Below the pieces are notes generated by a model that saw only the letters and a program-made list of their open reading frames with translations, searched no databases and was not told the DNA's origin. This document shows positions 33,776-34,767 of a stretch of DNA of 34,767 nucleotides, one piece after another. The number at the start of each line of letters is the position of its first letter. The stretch's first letter is position 1. A program made the translations under genes and the position numbers. The stretch is from Actinomycetota bacterium (GTDB lineage: Bacteria > Actinomycetota > Acidimicrobiia > Acidimicrobiales > JAMDDE01), in assembly GCA_023489235.1 (NCBI GenBank), contig JAMDDE010000019.1, forward strand, positions 1 to 34,767, given 5' to 3'.

Positions 33776-34672
33776 CTAATAGTCCTCCAGTATCTCTGCA
33801 AGTACGGCATCGGCAAGAGATGGCCAAGCGTCATGTGCCCATGCTCCGAACTCCCTGTCACACAGACATGCGCACCCTACTAATGCATCCGGATCTACCC
33901 AGATGAAACTACCTGAACGTCCAAAATGGCCAAACGTGGAAGGAGAGTTGAGCCTTCCTGTCCAATGCGGTTGTTTGTCGTCCTTTATCTCGAACCCCAG
34001 ACCCCAGTCACAGGGACGTTGCATACCGAAACCCGGCAATACCCCATCGAGTCCAGGAAATGCCGTGGAGGTCGCCTCCAGGAACACTGCGGAAGGAGCC
34101 AGTGTATTCTCGAGCATCTTCTTGGCCAACTTGAGCAAGTCACCCAATGGCCCCTCGGCCCCGCTAGCAGGAGAACCCAACAACCTAGTAGAGTACATTT
34201 GAAGAGGTTGGAGTACCTTTCTTGTCAAGGAAGCAACAAAATCAACCCCATAGCGTTCGGCTACGAATTCTCCAAGAAGTTCGTAGCCTGCATTCGAGTA
34301 GATGCGCTTCGTAGCTGGCTTAGCCACAACTGTCCTGGAGGATGAGGCTAAACCAGAGGCATGAGAGAGTACGTGTCGAACAGTGGACCGAGGCTGCCCC
34401 AACTCTTCATCCAGGCTAATTTCTCCAGCATTCACCCCTTCCAGTACGCATAGTGCAGTGAGCACTTTGGTAACCGAGGCCCAAGAGAAGCGGGCATGTT
34501 CGATATCCCCGATGGTTCCGATGATCTCCACCTGACCAGAGGAATGATTCCAACCAACAACCCCTACAGCTGCCCGTCCGACCGGCCAGTTCTCCACCAA
34601 GGATAGTGAACGTAGCTTCGAAATGGGTTTCTCTGCCCCTACCAACGGATCCTTTCGGCTGTTGTCAACCAT
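33776..34672 (-). CDS. Serine hydrolase, beta-lactamase class C/esterase family
   Basis: A 298-residue protein of the beta-lactamase-related serine hydrolases (class C lactamase, D-aminopeptidase, EstB-like). It has the SxxK motif SVTK (Ser66, Lys69), the YxN motif YSN (125-127), and HFGRSGSFIW near 250 in place of KTG, as in many non-lactamase members. No signal peptide is visible, which argues for a cytoplasmic esterase or peptidase rather than a resistance enzyme. ATG 34672 is taken as start; no ribosome site is visible and TATATA lies one base upstream, so the true start may be internal. Function beyond the fold is not clear. Confidence 0.85.
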   Translation of the reverse strand: MVDNSRKDPLVGAEKPISKLRSLSLVENWPVGRAAVGVVGWNHSSGQVEIIGTIGDIEHARFSWASVTKVLTALCVLEGVNAGEISLDEELGQPRSTVRHVLSHASGLASSSRTVVAKPATKRIYSNAGYELLGEFVAERYGVDFVASLTRKVLQPLQMYSTRLLGSPASGAEGPLGDLLKLAKKMLENTLAPSAVFLEATSTAFPGLDGVLPGFGMQRPCDWGLGFEIKDDKQPHWTGRLNSPSTFGHFGRSGSFIWVDPDALVGCACLCDREFGAWAHDAWPSLADAVLAEILEDY

Positions 34673-34767
34673 CTATATATGCGTAGGCGTACACAATAGG
34701 TGCCGTGAACCTGTCCATTCGCGCGAACGGGTGTTGCGGTCGCGCCTTGCTCAGTGGGGAGCTGCCA
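34673..34767. other. Right edge, no gene recognised
   Basis: The last 95 bases carry the upstream region of the serine hydrolase gene and turn G+C-rich towards the end. I see no start of a further gene, tRNA or terminator that can be supported. Confidence 0.4.

Noticed and set aside
33776-34672. Antibiotic resistance beta-lactamase
   Set aside because: The SxxK and YxN motifs fit the superfamily, but there is no signal peptide, and the third motif is HFGRSG rather than KTG. A resistance role is not supported.
11032-34672. Mobile element or genomic island
   Set aside because: No transposase, integrase, terminal inverted repeats, target duplications or tRNA-linked attachment site was seen, and composition is even across the window.

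Overview
The window looks like a chromosomal segment of an actinobacterium, most likely of the class Acidimicrobiia. This rests on the 5' two thirds of a 16S rRNA gene with actinobacterial features, the actinobacterial gene order argCJBDFRGH, a pncA with the Mycobacterium-type metal site, an acyl-CoA dehydrogenase/synthetase pair, frequent GTG/TTG starts, and several promoters whose -10 box sits only 6-7 bases before the start codon (leaderless mRNAs). Base composition is moderate, slightly above 50% G+C by eye. The class assignment is inference; no database comparison was possible.

Layout. 1-960: 16S rRNA, leftward, its 3' end cut off by the window. 961-1352: rRNA leader with hairpins, a boxA antiterminator and a strong promoter. 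1404-10889: leftward block argC-argJ-argB-argD-argF-argR-argG-argH-mpg, mostly with 4-base start/stop overlaps; it encodes the complete arginine pathway from glutamate (acetyl cycle closed by ArgJ), its repressor, and a DNA alkylbase glycosylase. 11032-13330, leftward: a 14-TM drug-type MFS exporter and two small paralogous membrane proteins. 13423-21248, rightward: an eight-gene cobalamin operon of the anaerobic (early cobalt) type: cobI/cbiL, cobM/cbiF, cbiD, cobL (cbiE-cbiT fusion), a cbiG-cbiH fusion, a 2x[4Fe-4S] ferredoxin, cobH/cbiC and cbiX. 21262-24654, leftward: a D,D-carboxypeptidase, nicotinamidase and nicotinate phosphoribosyltransferase (NAD salvage). 24797-27905: an aldehyde dehydrogenase and a divergent MFS protein. 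28069-32951: a lipid/acyl-CoA group (3-hydroxyacyl-CoA dehydrogenase, acyl-CoA synthetase, divergent acyl-CoA dehydrogenase, alpha/beta hydrolase). 32948-34672: a sugar-1-phosphate nucleotidylyltransferase and a serine beta-lactamase-like hydrolase.

How they work together. ArgJ recycles acetyl groups so no separate ArgA/ArgE is needed, ArgB keeps the N-terminal helix typical of arginine-inhibited kinases, and ArgR probably closes a transcriptional loop at the argC promoter. The cobalamin operon inserts cobalt early (CbiX), then methylates, contracts the ring (CbiH/CbiG/CbiD) and proceeds to cobyrinate; the precorrin-6A reductase and the upstream uroporphyrinogen methyltransferase are not in the window. 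pncA and pncB feed nicotinamide back to NAD.

I found no mobile element, CRISPR array, tRNA or obviously new defence-type system. The most unusual items are a basic Ser/Thr-rich insertion inside CobH, the ferredoxin in the cob operon, five 11-bp tandem repeats forming the tail of mpg, two operator-like inverted repeats before lipid/aldehyde genes, and a recurring TAnnnT-N6/7-RTG leaderless start signal.
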